64,000 nucleotides of DNA from UBA5951 sp012269555 (GTDB lineage: Bacteria; Pseudomonadota; Alphaproteobacteria; Puniceispirillales; Puniceispirillaceae). Positions 18,173 through 27,654 of this stretch are shown in pieces (within the stretch, counting starts at the first letter, position 1; each line of letters starts with the position of its first letter). The DNA is taken from NCBI GenBank assembly GCA_038147755.1, contig JAYQTS010000006.1, positions 1 to 64,000 on the forward strand. The letters are read 5' to 3'. Under the pieces are notes generated by a model that was not told the origin of the DNA, ran no database searches, and worked only from the letters and a program-made list of their open reading frames with translations. A program made the translations under genes and the position numbers.

Positions 18173-19083
18173 TTAACTATCTCCGAAGAAAATATATCTA
18201 ATGGAATGGAGATTAGTTCATAACCTATCCTAATACTTACAAGTAGAACGATGAGAGCTAGCATGCCGCGCAGTTGTTCTCCACGCAACATTCCTCCAAA
18301 TCGAGTTCCAATTTGTGCACCAATGACCGCACCAAATAAAAGTGTTCCTGCTAATAGAAAATCAACTGTTTGGGTTTGCACAGACTGAAGCAAAGTCACA
18401 TTTGCTGTAACAAAGATTATTTGGAATAGTGATGTACCAATGACTACGGAAGTTGGCATGCCCAAAAGATAAATCATTGCAGGAACCATAATAAAACCAC
18501 CACCAACTCCCATAATAGCAGAAAGGACGCCGACAAAAGCTGCTATAGAGAAGGGTACTAAGGCACTTATATAAAGTTTTGAGCGCCTAAAACGCATTTT
18601 TAGGGGCAAACCATGAAGCCAATTATGTTCATGTAATTTACGACGATAAAATTCTGTTTTTCGTGATCTAATGTAAGTACGAACACTCTCCCAAAGCATC
18701 AAAATACCGATAATACCTAAAAAAAACACATAGGATAATTTAATCACTAAATCTAATTGTCCTATCTTTTCTAAAAGTGCAAATAAAAGAACGCCAAGTG
18801 ATGAGCCTACCATTCCACCAAGCAACAATACAGAACCCATCTTAAAATCAACATTTTTGCGACGCCAGTGCGCAATTACCCCAGATACAGAAGATGCGAC
18901 AATTTGATTTGCCTCAGTTGCCACAGCTACAGGTGCAGGAATTCCAAGAAAAATAAGCAGTGGCGTCATTAGAAAACCACCGCCAACGCCAAAAAGCCCA
19001 GATAAAAAACCAATAAAACCACCCAAACCAATGACGATGAAAAGGTTCAACGAAATTTCTGCAATGGGAAAATAAATATACAT
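18169..19083 (-). CDS. TauE/SafE (TSUP) family sulfite/organosulfur anion exporter
   Basis: A 304-residue polytopic membrane protein with the two repeated family motifs, FLSGLFGVGGGFLMTPLLIF near the N-terminus and VLSAIMGVGGGFIMVPAMIY in the second half, each followed by a Gly-Met-Pro or Gly-Ile-Pro turn. The family moves sulfite, sulfoacetate or similar anions across the inner membrane; the substrate here is not evident. It is the first gene of a two-gene operon with the TIGR02186 protein. The 276 bp upstream is AT-rich and shared with divergent DUF1285. Confidence 0.88.
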   Translation of the reverse strand: MYIYFPIAEISLNLFIVIGLGGFIGFLSGLFGVGGGFLMTPLLIFLGIPAPVAVATEANQIVASSVSGVIAHWRRKNVDFKMGSVLLLGGMVGSSLGVLLFALLEKIGQLDLVIKLSYVFFLGIIGILMLWESVRTYIRSRKTEFYRRKLHEHNWLHGLPLKMRFRRSKLYISALVPFSIAAFVGVLSAIMGVGGGFIMVPAMIYLLGMPTSVVIGTSLFQIIFVTANVTLLQSVQTQTVDFLLAGTLLFGAVIGAQIGTRFGGMLRGEQLRGMLALIVLLVSIRIGYELISIPLDIFSSEIVK

Positions 19084-19359
19084 AAAAAAAGCTTTATTAA
19101 AAACTGAACTGTCGGTTCAATAACCTATCAAAAATACTTCAAAGATTAAAGAAATGAAAGTTGAAACTGATTGTTTCTACTTAATATTGTCGGTTGATTT
19201 TTATTTTCTGAAAAAAGTCTTATCTTTTCATAACTTTTATCGTTAAAATTTATCTTTATTTCAAACTTTTAGTTTATTGAAAAAAGTATTACGTTGGATA
19301 AATTTGTTGTCTTAAAAAAGTAAAAACTTAATTTTATTTCAGTTGGTGAAAAGTCTTCT

Positions 19360-19830
19360 ATGTCACGAATGCTTGATGAATTTAACATACATATCGCTTC
19401 TGATGGACGTTGGTTTCATGAGGGTGGTGAGATTAGACGTAAAGCCATAGTGAAATTATTTGCATCAGTTTTAACAAAAGATGCTAACGGCAAATATTGG
19501 CTAACAACACCAGCAGAAAAAGGAGAAATAACAGTAGAAGATGCGCCGTTTATAATTGTGGGCCTAAATGTACTTAAAAGTGTTGGAGGAGGAAGACCAA
19601 GATTAGAATTGGTTGATAATATTGAAAGAAAATATATCGCTGGTGCAAAGCATTCAATCTTTTTCAAAAAAAATAAAAAACAGCAAGAAATACCTTATTT
19701 AACCTTAAATAAAGGTTTGATTGCTAAGATTAGTCGTCCAGTTTATTATCAATTAATGGATATGGTCATTCAAAATTCCGATGGTGACATGGGTGTTTGG
19801 TCAGCAGAGGAATTCCTTGTTTTACAATGA
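19360..19830 (+). CDS. DUF1285 family protein
   Basis: A conserved protein of 156 residues, function unknown. Family features: the start (FNIHIASDGRWFHEGGEIRR), KLFASVLTKDANGKYWLTTP, VEDAPFIIVGLNV and the C-terminal VYYQLMDMVI. There is no signal or membrane segment, so it is cytoplasmic. In alphaproteobacteria DUF1285 commonly precedes a nudix CoA pyrophosphatase and cca, as here, which supports the call. Confidence 0.88.
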   Translation: MSRMLDEFNIHIASDGRWFHEGGEIRRKAIVKLFASVLTKDANGKYWLTTPAEKGEITVEDAPFIIVGLNVLKSVGGGRPRLELVDNIERKYIAGAKHSIFFKKNKKQQEIPYLTLNKGLIAKISRPVYYQLMDMVIQNSDGDMGVWSAEEFLVLQ

Positions 19831-19924
19831 AGTTTAATTTTATTTACAATGAAAAAATATTTAAATGTTTCTTATTAAAACAAGAAATATAGAAAAATTA
19901 TGAATACACAAAAGATATATAAAG

Positions 19925-20518
19925 ATGCTTAGCCAAATCAAAACTGGAGTTTTTAGTGAATTTTGTGCTGAAGCGCCTTTAAAAGGTATGAGGCCAGCTG
20001 CTGTTTTATGTCTTTTGATTGGTGAAATAAACGCGCTTTCTATTTTATTAACAAAGCGTGCCCCACACCTAAATGAACATGCTGGTCAAATAAGCTTTCC
20101 TGGTGGAAAGCTTGAATCCATTGATGAGACAATTGTAGATACCGCCCTCCGAGAAACAAAGGAGGAAGTAGGTCTATCATCAAGTGAAGTTGAAGTTTTG
20201 GGATTTTTATCACCAGTTGCTACATCAACGGGATATCATATTTACCCGGTAGTGGGATATCTAGATAAAACTCCATCGAGTGCTTCACAACAGTTAATTC
20301 GTAACCCAAGCGAAGTCGACGAAATTATAATTTCTCCTTTATCTTCATATCTCGATCCAAATCGTTATCGTTTAAGAACATATAGTTCAGAAACTGGTAG
20401 TAAAAGATTTTTGGAAATTAAAAATACAAATCCACTAGTTTGGGGCGCCACAGCTGCTATCTTAAAACAACTATCAGATATTTTACCAAGTAAGGTCCAG
20501 AAAGGGTTCTCGATATGA
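19925..20518 (+). CDS. Nudix hydrolase, CoA pyrophosphatase-like
   Basis: A nudix protein of 197 residues. The nudix box is SFPGGKLESIDETIVDTALR continuing as ETKEEVGL, with the REXXEEXGL core as RETKEEVGL. The upstream region with LTKRAPHLNEHAGQISFPGG matches the CoA pyrophosphatase (NudL/YeaB) subgroup, which hydrolyses CoA to phosphopantetheine and 3',5'-ADP. Its stop overlaps the next start as ATGA. Substrate assignment is by family and context only. Confidence 0.88.
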   Translation: MLSQIKTGVFSEFCAEAPLKGMRPAAVLCLLIGEINALSILLTKRAPHLNEHAGQISFPGGKLESIDETIVDTALRETKEEVGLSSSEVEVLGFLSPVATSTGYHIYPVVGYLDKTPSSASQQLIRNPSEVDEIIISPLSSYLDPNRYRLRTYSSETGSKRFLEIKNTNPLVWGATAAILKQLSDILPSKVQKGFSI

Positions 20519-20790
20519 GAAGGTATATTTACATCGCTGGTGCTATTTTAGTGGCTATAATACTGATAGAGGCATTACGACTAATTTCTAACAGGATGTC
20601 AAAGGATAGCGAGCTAAGAAAATTTATTGAGAAAAATCGGACCATTTTAGTCTTATTAGTTAGTATAATCCTGAGTGTTAGTTCATTCGCGTTATTTGAA
20701 TTAAATGGTGCTTCTCCAACAATGCATTACAGTCCCGCCGAGATTGAAAACGGTGAAATAATAGAAGGTAGATTTGATTCAAAGGAATAG
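20515..20790 (+). CDS. Small membrane protein, DUF6111-like
   Basis: A 91-residue protein with two hydrophobic helices (about residues 4-22 and 43-62) and a conserved-looking tail, MHYSPAEIENGEIIEGRFDS, which matches the alphaproteobacterial DUF6111 type found between nudix and cca genes. Function unknown. Translation is probably coupled to the nudix gene through the ATGA overlap. The assignment rests on position and tail pattern. Confidence 0.72.
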   Translation: MRRYIYIAGAILVAIILIEALRLISNRMSKDSELRKFIEKNRTILVLLVSIILSVSSFALFELNGASPTMHYSPAEIENGEIIEGRFDSKE

Positions 20791-20823
20791 GTAAAGATTA
20801 AAATTAGTTTTTTTATTTATCAA

Positions 20824-22066
20824 ATGGGCTTTATTGTGCAACGGGAGAAAAAACATAAAAAGATTAGAATTTCCAGCGGGAAAAGCCAGAACGCTTATAA
20901 AAAAGATACAAAAAATCGCAAGGAAAACAATAAAGAGGCCCCGTCTGGTAGGGGGCTGTACGGAATTTGTTAATGAAAAAGCCTGTCAAAGACTTTGATA
21001 TGGCAATAAACCTCCCAATAGTTCATTTTATTGAGATTTTAAATAAACATAAAATTAAATTCTATGAAACAGGGCTTTCTCACGGCACTATTACGGTTGT
21101 TGAAGACGATATCTTAATAGAAGTTACGCAGACTCGAAAGGATATTAAAACTGATGGAAGACACAGCGAAGTTGAACCTGTAACAGATTGGCTGCTTGAT
21201 GCACAGCGACGTGATTTCACCATAAACGCAATTTATTTGACAGATGCAAATACTTTATTCGATCCGTGTAATGGTCTTTCAGATCTGCATAATAAAAAGC
21301 TTACTTTCATTGGAAGTGCTGATGACCGAATTCAGGAAGATTACCTTCGGATACTTAGAGCTTTTAGGTTTTTTGCATGGATGCCAGAGTTTGAAATACC
21401 TCAGGATGATATTGAAGCACTGAAAAGGCATTGTAAGAAATTAAATCTGCTTTCATTAGAGAGAATTAAGGACGAATTTAGTAAATGGCTTATGGCAAAT
21501 AATCCGATTGATTCTCTTTATCTCGCTAAAAAAATAGGCTTGGACAGATTTGGATTTGGTTTTTGTTTTTCATTGGTTAATCTTGAGTTTGATATTTTTA
21601 AAAATGCTTTTTTACAACTTGATTGGCTAGCAAGATTAGCGGCAATCACTCCAGTTCATAAAAAAAATAAAATTTATAGTAAAATTAGATTCTCTCGTCA
21701 TGAGCGAGCGCGCTTTGAAAGACTAATGCAAGAATTGACTTATTCAGAAGCATCAAAACTTATCACCAATCATTGGCAAAAAACAGCTTATTGGCATGCA
21801 TCTGATTTATCTGACAAAATGCGGATTTATTGTATTCGGAAGGGTTTTTTATTTCCAAAAATAAATGGGGTTATATTGATGCTTTCAAAAAACCAAAATT
21901 TCCAATTACAGGAAAAGACTTAAAGCAAGCTGGTTGGAGTACGGGACCAGAAATGGGGTTAAAACTAAAGGAACTTGAACACCTTTGGGTTATGAATGAA
22001 TTTAAACTACCGGAAAATATGGATTTTTCTCCCAAAAACTCTCTACCAAAAATATATGAAAGTTGA
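20824..22066 (+). CDS. cca: CCA tRNA nucleotidyltransferase, frameshifted
   Basis: It adds or repairs the 3' CCA of tRNAs. The central frame shows MKKPVKDFDMAINLP, YETGLSHGTITVV, RKDIKTDGRHSEVE, DAQRRDFTINAIYL and RILRAFRFFAW, the class II nucleotidyltransferase head. Two lesions are evident. Near 20951-20960 the GGCVRN strand is split between frames, so the N-terminus from about 20824 is in another frame. At about 21840-21900 the C-terminus moves to the frame reading FPITGKDLKQAGWSTGPEMG and ending at 22066. The reconstructed protein has about 413 residues, the normal size. The exact start is uncertain. Confidence 0.88.
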
Positions 22067-22177
22067 ATGTTACGGTCATTATTTTGTATGTTTTTCTATT
22101 TGAGCTGTTATTACTGACACCAATACTTTAATTATTCAGCCTTCGTAGATTAAAAAAATATGAAGCCTGATAGGAAA

Positions 22178-23037
22178 ATGTTAAATAAAATGTTGGATTT
22201 GGAACAAAAAAAAGAAAAAGCTGTGGCATGGTTTCATTTGTTACAGGAGGAGATTTGCTCCGCATTTATAGCGATTTAGAATGAAGCTCCAAAACAATCC
22301 TCAGACTTAAAAGCTGGCGTTTTTGTTGAAAGATCTGGAATAGAGAAGGCGGCGGCGGCGGTAAAATGCGATTGATGAACGGACGAATCTTTGAAAAAGT
22401 AGGCGTTAATACATCAATAGTATATGGCGAGTTATCTGAGGAATTTCGGGCGTCTATCCCAGGCGCGAAAAGAGATGGAAAATTCTGGGCGGCTGGAATT
22501 TCAGTGGTTGCACACCCCTTGAATCCCTATGTCCCAGCAGCACATATGAATACACGTTTCATCATTACCTCTAAATCTTGGTTTGGTGGAGGTGCTGATT
22601 TAACACCAATTCGACCCGCTGATGGACAAACAGAAAAATTTCATGCTGCTCTAAAAAAGGCCTGTGATAATTATAAAAAAGATTCCTATGCGAAATTTAA
22701 AAAATGGTGCGATGATTATTTTTATCTGAAACATCGAGATGAGCCTCGTGGAGCAGGGGGGATTTTCTTTGATAGTTTGGACAATGATGATTGGAATACT
22801 GATTTTGAATTTATCCAAGATGTTGGTAGTACGTTCAAGAATTGCTATTCTGAAATCGTTAAGGAAACTAAGAATATCATCTGGAATGACTCAGACCGAG
22901 AATATCAGGAAATCCGAAGGGGAAGATACGTTGAATTTAATTTACTATATGATCGAGGAACGCTTTTTGGACTTAAGACAGGTGGCAATATTGATGCAAT
23001 TTTAATGAGTCTTCCTCCGAAAGTTCGTTGGCCTTAA
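22178..23037 (+). CDS. hemF: Oxygen-dependent coproporphyrinogen-III oxidase HemF, frameshifted
   Basis: It oxidatively decarboxylates coproporphyrinogen III to protoporphyrinogen IX using oxygen. The main frame has GGGGGKMRLMNGRIFEKVGV, VVAHPLNPYVPAAHMNTRF, WFGGGADLTPI, CDDYFYLKHRDEPRGAGGIF and GRYVEFNLLYDRGTLFGLKT. The N-terminal part (EKAVAWFHLLQEEICSAF) is in another frame from the ATG at 22178. Breaks lie near 22277, where a stop interrupts it, and near 22335, just before the W-N-R-E lead-in to the glycine run. The reconstructed length of about 286 residues is normal. The gene implies an aerobic haem pathway, consistent with the bc1 genes next door. Confidence 0.9.
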
Positions 23038-23222
23038 GCTAAAGATACAATCTTGCGACAAATTGTTCCATCTGTGGAAAAAGATTGGCAATTTAGACTA
23101 TTTTTATGGAAAATAGGGTAGAATTTTTTATTCTCATGAATACTATTACCATAAAAGTAAAAAAAGAAATTTCTTAATAAGATTTGATAAGAAATGCACC
23201 AATAAAATGTGGTGAGGGGAAG

Positions 23223-23777
23223 ATGGCAAAAACAAATACCTCGAAACAAGAGGATACCCAAGTAGATGGTAGACGTCGTGATTTCATAGTGGTTGCGAGC
23301 TACGCTATGGCAGGCATCGGGGCGGCAGCTGTTGCATGGCCTCTTATAGACCAAATGAATCCAGCAGCGGATACTTTGGCACTTGCTTCGATAGAAGTTG
23401 ATATATCAAAAATAGATATTGGACAGTCAATAACCGTTAAGTGGCGTGGTAAGCCTGTTTTTATTAGACATAGAACAGAAGATGAAATCAACACTGCTCA
23501 ATCTGTTGAGTTATCACAATTAAAAGACCCTCAGCTAGATGTTGATCGTGTGTCAAATCCAAAATATTTAGTTATGATCGGTGTTTGTACACATCTCGGA
23601 TGTGTCCCTCTTGGTCAAAAAACTGGAGAGATTAAAGGTGAATATGATGGCTGGTTTTGTCCATGTCATGGTTCGCATTATGATAGCTCTGGGAGAATAA
23701 GAAAAGGGCCTGCCCCAGTTAATCTGGAAATACCACCCTATACATTTGAAACAGAATCTCTCATAAAAATCGGTTAA
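23223..23777 (+). CDS. petA: Ubiquinol-cytochrome c reductase Rieske iron-sulfur subunit
   Basis: The [2Fe-2S] subunit of the bc1 complex. The N-terminus has a twin-arginine-like DGRRRDFIVVAS followed by a single membrane anchor. The cluster ligands are in CTHLGCVPLG and CPCHGSHYDSSGR. The start at 23223 is favoured by a GGTGAGGGG ribosome site; the open frame from 23184 is leader. The length of 184 residues is normal. It is first of the petABC operon, 25 bp before petB. Confidence 0.97.
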   Translation: MAKTNTSKQEDTQVDGRRRDFIVVASYAMAGIGAAAVAWPLIDQMNPAADTLALASIEVDISKIDIGQSITVKWRGKPVFIRHRTEDEINTAQSVELSQLKDPQLDVDRVSNPKYLVMIGVCTHLGCVPLGQKTGEIKGEYDGWFCPCHGSHYDSSGRIRKGPAPVNLEIPPYTFETESLIKIG

Positions 23778-23802
23778 TTACCTATCGAATAAGGAATATA
23801 TC

Positions 23803-25056
23803 ATGTCAGCAGATAAATTTTCAAACCCAGTAGTTCGTTGGATTGATCATCGACTTCCTATTTTTTCATTTATGGATCATGAGCTCAATGAGTATCCAAC
23901 GCCCAAAAATCTAAACTATTTTTGGAATTTTGGATCGCTGGCTGGCATATCATTAGTAATAATGATAGTTACTGGAATTGTTTTGGCAATGAGCTACACA
24001 CCCCATGTCGATTATGCTTTTCAGTCTGTTGAACGAATAATGAGGGATGTTAATCACGGTTGGTTGCTCCGATATATTCACATGAACGGAGCCAGTTTCT
24101 TCTTTATAGTGGTATTTATTCATATTTTTAGAGGTTTATACTATGGTTCATATAAAGCCCCTAGAGAATTACTCTGGATTTTAGGAGTTCTTATTCTTCT
24201 ATTGATGATGGCAACAGCATTTATGGGGTACGTATTACCATGGGGGCAGATGAGTTTCTGGGGTGCGACCGTTATCACTAACTTGTTCTCAGCGATACCT
24301 TTTATAGGCGACTCAATTGTAACCTTTTTATGGGGAGGTTTTTCAGTTGATAACCCAACTTTAAATAGATTTTTTGCTTTGCATTATTTAATGCCATTTC
24401 TTATCGTTGGTGTTGTAATTCTTCACTTGGTAGCTCTACATCGTTTTGGGTCAAATAATCCAATAGGTATTGATCCAAGTGGTCCTCAAGATACAGTACC
24501 TTTTCACCCCTATTATACAATTAAAGATTTTTTTGGTTTATCTGTTTTCTTGACTTTATTTGCTGCGGCAATATTTTTCTTTCCAAATTTTATGGGTCAT
24601 CCTGACAATTACATTCCAGCAAATCCAATGCAAACACCCGCACATATTGTCCCAGAATGGTATTTTTTACCCTTTTATGCAATTTTGCGAGCTGTTCCTG
24701 ATAAACTTGGTGGAGTATTAGCTATGTTTGGAGCAATTGCAGTATTGTTCATTCTGCCTTGGTTAGATAGGTCTCCTATACGCTCTGGAAATTTTCGCCC
24801 AATTTTTAAAATTTTCTTCTGGGTATTTTTTGCAGATTGTATCGCACTTGGTTATCTTGGTGGCATGCCTGCTGAAGGAATTTATGTTGTTTTATCCCGC
24901 GTTGCGACAGCTTGGTATTTTCTTCACTTTTTAGTTATTCTTCCTTTGTTATCTGTCATAGAAACGCCCAAACCTCTTCCTCAATCCTTGTCTAAATCGG
25001 TGCTGGGAAGTTCAGCTATGGTGGGTGCGGCATCTGCCGTTAAGGAGAAAGTATAA
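23803..25056 (+). CDS. petB: Cytochrome b subunit of the bc1 complex
   Basis: The 417-residue membrane subunit that carries hemes bL and bH and both quinone sites. Visible: heme-ligand histidines in helices B (IHMNGASFFFIVVFIHIFRG) and D (FALHYLMPF and ILHLVALHRFGSNNP), the GYVLPWGQMSFWGATVITN Qo region and the PEWYFLPFYAILRA motif. About eight transmembrane helices. The TAATG junction overlaps the petC start by one base. Confidence 0.98.
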   Translation: MSADKFSNPVVRWIDHRLPIFSFMDHELNEYPTPKNLNYFWNFGSLAGISLVIMIVTGIVLAMSYTPHVDYAFQSVERIMRDVNHGWLLRYIHMNGASFFFIVVFIHIFRGLYYGSYKAPRELLWILGVLILLLMMATAFMGYVLPWGQMSFWGATVITNLFSAIPFIGDSIVTFLWGGFSVDNPTLNRFFALHYLMPFLIVGVVILHLVALHRFGSNNPIGIDPSGPQDTVPFHPYYTIKDFFGLSVFLTLFAAAIFFFPNFMGHPDNYIPANPMQTPAHIVPEWYFLPFYAILRAVPDKLGGVLAMFGAIAVLFILPWLDRSPIRSGNFRPIFKIFFWVFFADCIALGYLGGMPAEGIYVVLSRVATAWYFLHFLVILPLLSVIETPKPLPQSLSKSVLGSSAMVGAASAVKEKV

Positions 25057-25821
25057 TGAAATGGTTTGGTTCATTAATTTTTGGTTGTATCTTATTTGTA
25101 AGTAATTCATTTGCCGCTGGCTCTGGTGATGTTGTTTTAAAACACAAAGATTGGAGTTTCAATGGACCTTTTGGAACATTGGATAAATCAGCTATGCAAC
25201 GTGGATTTCAAGCATACCGAGAGATATGTGCGTCCTGTCACTCACTCAATTATATTGCTTTTTCGTAATCTGTCAGATCTTGGTTATAGTAAGGCAGAAA
25301 TTAAAGCATTCGCGGCAGAATATGAAGTTGAAGATGGACCAAATGATGAAGGGGAAATGTTTATGCGCCCGGGCATTGCAGCAGATAGGTTTCCGGCACC
25401 CTATCCTAATGACGCAGCGGCTCGTGCAGGCAATGGTGGTGCTTACCCACCTGACTTGTCTCTTATCACTAAGGCACGTGCCAATGGTCCAGATTATCTT
25501 TATAGCTTGTTAACATCTTACAAGGATGCTCCTGCTGATAAAGAAGTTCCCGATGGCATGTATTACAATGCCGCTTATCCTGGTAATCTAATTGCTATGC
25601 CACAACCCATATATGGAGATGATGTTTCTTATGCAGACGGCGCTTCCACAGACATATCTTCTATTGCTAGCGACCTCGTGTATTTTCTTACTTGGACTGC
25701 AGAGCCAAGTCTTGAGAAGCGCAAACGCACAGGTGTAAAAGTAATGATATTTTTGTTAATAATGGTCGGTATGAGTTATGGTGCAATGAGGTTCATTTGG
25801 TCTGATGTAAAAAAAGCATAA
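25056..25821 (+). CDS. petC: Cytochrome c1 of the bc1 complex, frameshifted
   Basis: The c-type heme subunit that passes electrons to cytochrome c. The first frame has a signal peptide (WFGSLIFGCILFVSNSFAAG) and the heme site CASCHSLNYIAF, then stops. The next frame resumes as RNLSDLGYSKAEIKAFAAEY and continues through RAGNGGAYPPDLSLITKAR, the axial Met region (GNLIAMPQPI) and a C-terminal anchor (KVMIFLLIMVGMSYGAMRF). The break is a T5 run at 25259-25263, where removing one T restores IAFRNL exactly. The reconstructed length is about 254 residues. Confidence 0.95.
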
Positions 25822-25826
25822 ACCTA

Positions 25827-25858
25827 TTAACTCATCTTCTATTATGATTATGAGTTAA
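25827..25858. terminator. Hairpin between convergent petC and ychF
   Basis: TTAACTCAT and ATGAGTTAA form a perfect 9-bp inverted repeat around a 14-nt loop in the short gap between the convergent genes, overlapping the ychF stop codon. The stem is AT-rich and T-runs are weak, so it is only a plausible bidirectional terminator. Confidence 0.4.
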
Positions 25859-26955
25859 ATATTAAATCTAAAATGAAAAACGTCACCATCCTTCACAAGA
25901 TAATCAGCTCCTTCTACTCTAAATTTTCCTAACTCTTTGCATGCAGCTTCTCCTCCGTGTTTTATGTAATCATTGAAAGCTATCGTTTCGGCCCGAATAA
26001 AGCCACGTTGAAAGTCTGTATGAATTACACCTGCAGCTTCAGGTGCCTTAGCTCCTGTTTGTACGGTCCATGCACGAGCTTCCTTTGGACCTACTGTAAA
26101 AAATGTTGTTAAATCTAGCAAATCATACCCAGCTTTAATCATTCTATCTAAACCAGCCTCTTTAAGGCCTAGTTCAGCTAAAAACTCATTTGCATCCTCT
26201 TCTGGAAGTGATGCTATTTCAGCTTCAATTGCAGCAGATACAATTACCGCGTTACAATTTTCAGACTTGGCTTTTTCAAATACTAATTTGCTAAAAGAAT
26301 TACCATTAATCACGTCTTCCTCAGCTACGTTGCAAACGTACAAGAAAATAGGTTTTGCTGTTATTAGTTGCATAAAATTCATTCTACGCACTTCATCTTC
26401 AGACAGAGGAGTTGTTCTAGCAGGATTTCCATCAGAGAGATTTTGAAAAATTTTTTCCATCAGAGTCAAATCTTGAATTGCTCCTTTATCACCACCCCTT
26501 GCTTTCTTCTTGAGACTTTCCATTCTTTTTTCAAGAGATTCAATATCAGCAAGCATAAGCTCTGTTTCAACTATTTCAGCATCTCTTAAAGGATTAATTT
26601 CTCCCTCAACATGGGTAATATCCTCATTTGAAAAGCATCTTAGCACATGCGCTATGGCATCAACTTCCCTAATGTTTGCAAGGAATTTATTTCCAAGACC
26701 CTCACCTTGTGATGCTCCTTTCACTAGTCCCGCAATATCCACAAACTCAAGCTGGGTTGGGAGAGTCTGCGCTGATTTTGCTAATAATGCGAGCTGTTTC
26801 AATCTTTCGTCAGGAACTGCAACACGTCCTGTATTTGGCTCTATAGTGCAGAATGGGTAATTGGCTGCCTCTGCAGCAGCTGTTTTGGTAAGAGCATTGA
26901 ATAAAGTAGATTTTCCTACATTTGGTAATCCAACGATTCCGCAGTTAAATCCCAT
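25855..26955 (-). CDS. ychF: Ribosome-binding ATPase YchF (Obg-like)
   Basis: A 366-residue P-loop protein that prefers ATP over GTP and binds ribosomes. Motifs: GIVGLPNVGKSTLFNALTKT (P-loop), FVDIAGLVKGASQGEGLGN (G3 region), a coiled-coil insert after residue 130, and the C-terminal TGS domain (FTVGPKEARAWTVQTGAKAP, IRAETIAFNDYI, DGDVFHFRFN). It overlaps the end of pth by 11 bases; pth-ychF pairing is common in bacteria. Confidence 0.97.
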   Translation of the reverse strand: MGFNCGIVGLPNVGKSTLFNALTKTAAAEAANYPFCTIEPNTGRVAVPDERLKQLALLAKSAQTLPTQLEFVDIAGLVKGASQGEGLGNKFLANIREVDAIAHVLRCFSNEDITHVEGEINPLRDAEIVETELMLADIESLEKRMESLKKKARGGDKGAIQDLTLMEKIFQNLSDGNPARTTPLSEDEVRRMNFMQLITAKPIFLYVCNVAEEDVINGNSFSKLVFEKAKSENCNAVIVSAAIEAEIASLPEEDANEFLAELGLKEAGLDRMIKAGYDLLDLTTFFTVGPKEARAWTVQTGAKAPEAAGVIHTDFQRGFIRAETIAFNDYIKHGGEAACKELGKFRVEGADYLVKDGDVFHFRFNI

Positions 26956-27568
26956 TTAAATCTCCAGTAATCTGATTTTCTTTGCGCATTTTAATTTCAG
27001 CATTAGTAAGCAAAGATACTCTTGACATAAAAAGCTCAGGATTTCTCTCTGCAAGTTTATTTGATTCTGTTGCAATAATTTGTAATAGAAAATTTAGCCA
27101 GCTCCTTTGTTCCTCAGAACTAAAATCGTTTAGAACCCATTTTTGAACTAATTCTTTTTTTTCAGGTCTCCCAATACCCGTTCGTATTCGCCAATAATTT
27201 TTTCCCATATTTTCATCTATATTTCTTATGCCATTGTGGCCTCCATGGCCACCACCATTTTTAATTTTCACTTTTCCAGGTTTGAGGTCAATATCGTCAT
27301 AGAATACATAAATTGAATCTAATGATATTTTGTAAAATCTAGCAACTTGTGATAGCGGTTCGCCTGATTTATTAATAAATAATTGCGGTTTAAGTAATAT
27401 TATCTTTTGGCCAGCTATTTCTCCCTCACAGATCCTTGCTCTCATCTTATTTTTCCAAGGAGTGAATGAGTGCTGAGAAGCAATTTTTTCAACTATCATA
27501 AAACCAATATTATGACGTTGTTTCTGGTATTTTTCGCCAGGATTTCCTAGACCAACCCACAATAGCAT
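26945..27568 (-). CDS. pth: Peptidyl-tRNA hydrolase
   Basis: It releases tRNA from peptidyl-tRNAs dropped by the ribosome. Family residues are visible: WVGLGNPGEKYQKQRHNIGF with the catalytic His, KPQLFINKSGE with the active-site Asn, YVFYDDIDLKPGKVKIKNGG with the Asp, and GGHGGHNGIRNI. The 207-residue length includes a short C-terminal extension. It lies between rplY and ychF in the usual order. Confidence 0.97.
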   Translation of the reverse strand: MLLWVGLGNPGEKYQKQRHNIGFMIVEKIASQHSFTPWKNKMRARICEGEIAGQKIILLKPQLFINKSGEPLSQVARFYKISLDSIYVFYDDIDLKPGKVKIKNGGGHGGHNGIRNIDENMGKNYWRIRTGIGRPEKKELVQKWVLNDFSSEEQRSWLNFLLQIIATESNKLAERNPELFMSRVSLLTNAEIKMRKENQITGDLNGI

Positions 27569-27599
27569 GAGACCAATCCATCTCTACTTTTTTCAACTG

Positions 27600-27632
27600 T
27601 TAAAGAGCAAAGGGGCCATAATGGCCCCCTCT
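27600..27632 (-). terminator. Hairpin after rplY
   Basis: GGGGCCAT and ATGGCCCC form a strong, almost loop-free palindrome at 27612-27628, about 25 bases after the rplY stop. On the minus strand it is followed by the T-rich TTTGCTCTTT. It is a probable intrinsic terminator or attenuator between rplY and pth. Confidence 0.5.
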
Positions 27633-27654
27633 AGGTAATTTGTTTTTTACATCT

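Noticed and set aside
22347..22362. GGC trinucleotide repeat
   Set aside because: It encodes the conserved glycine run of HemF, so it is coding rather than a free repeat.
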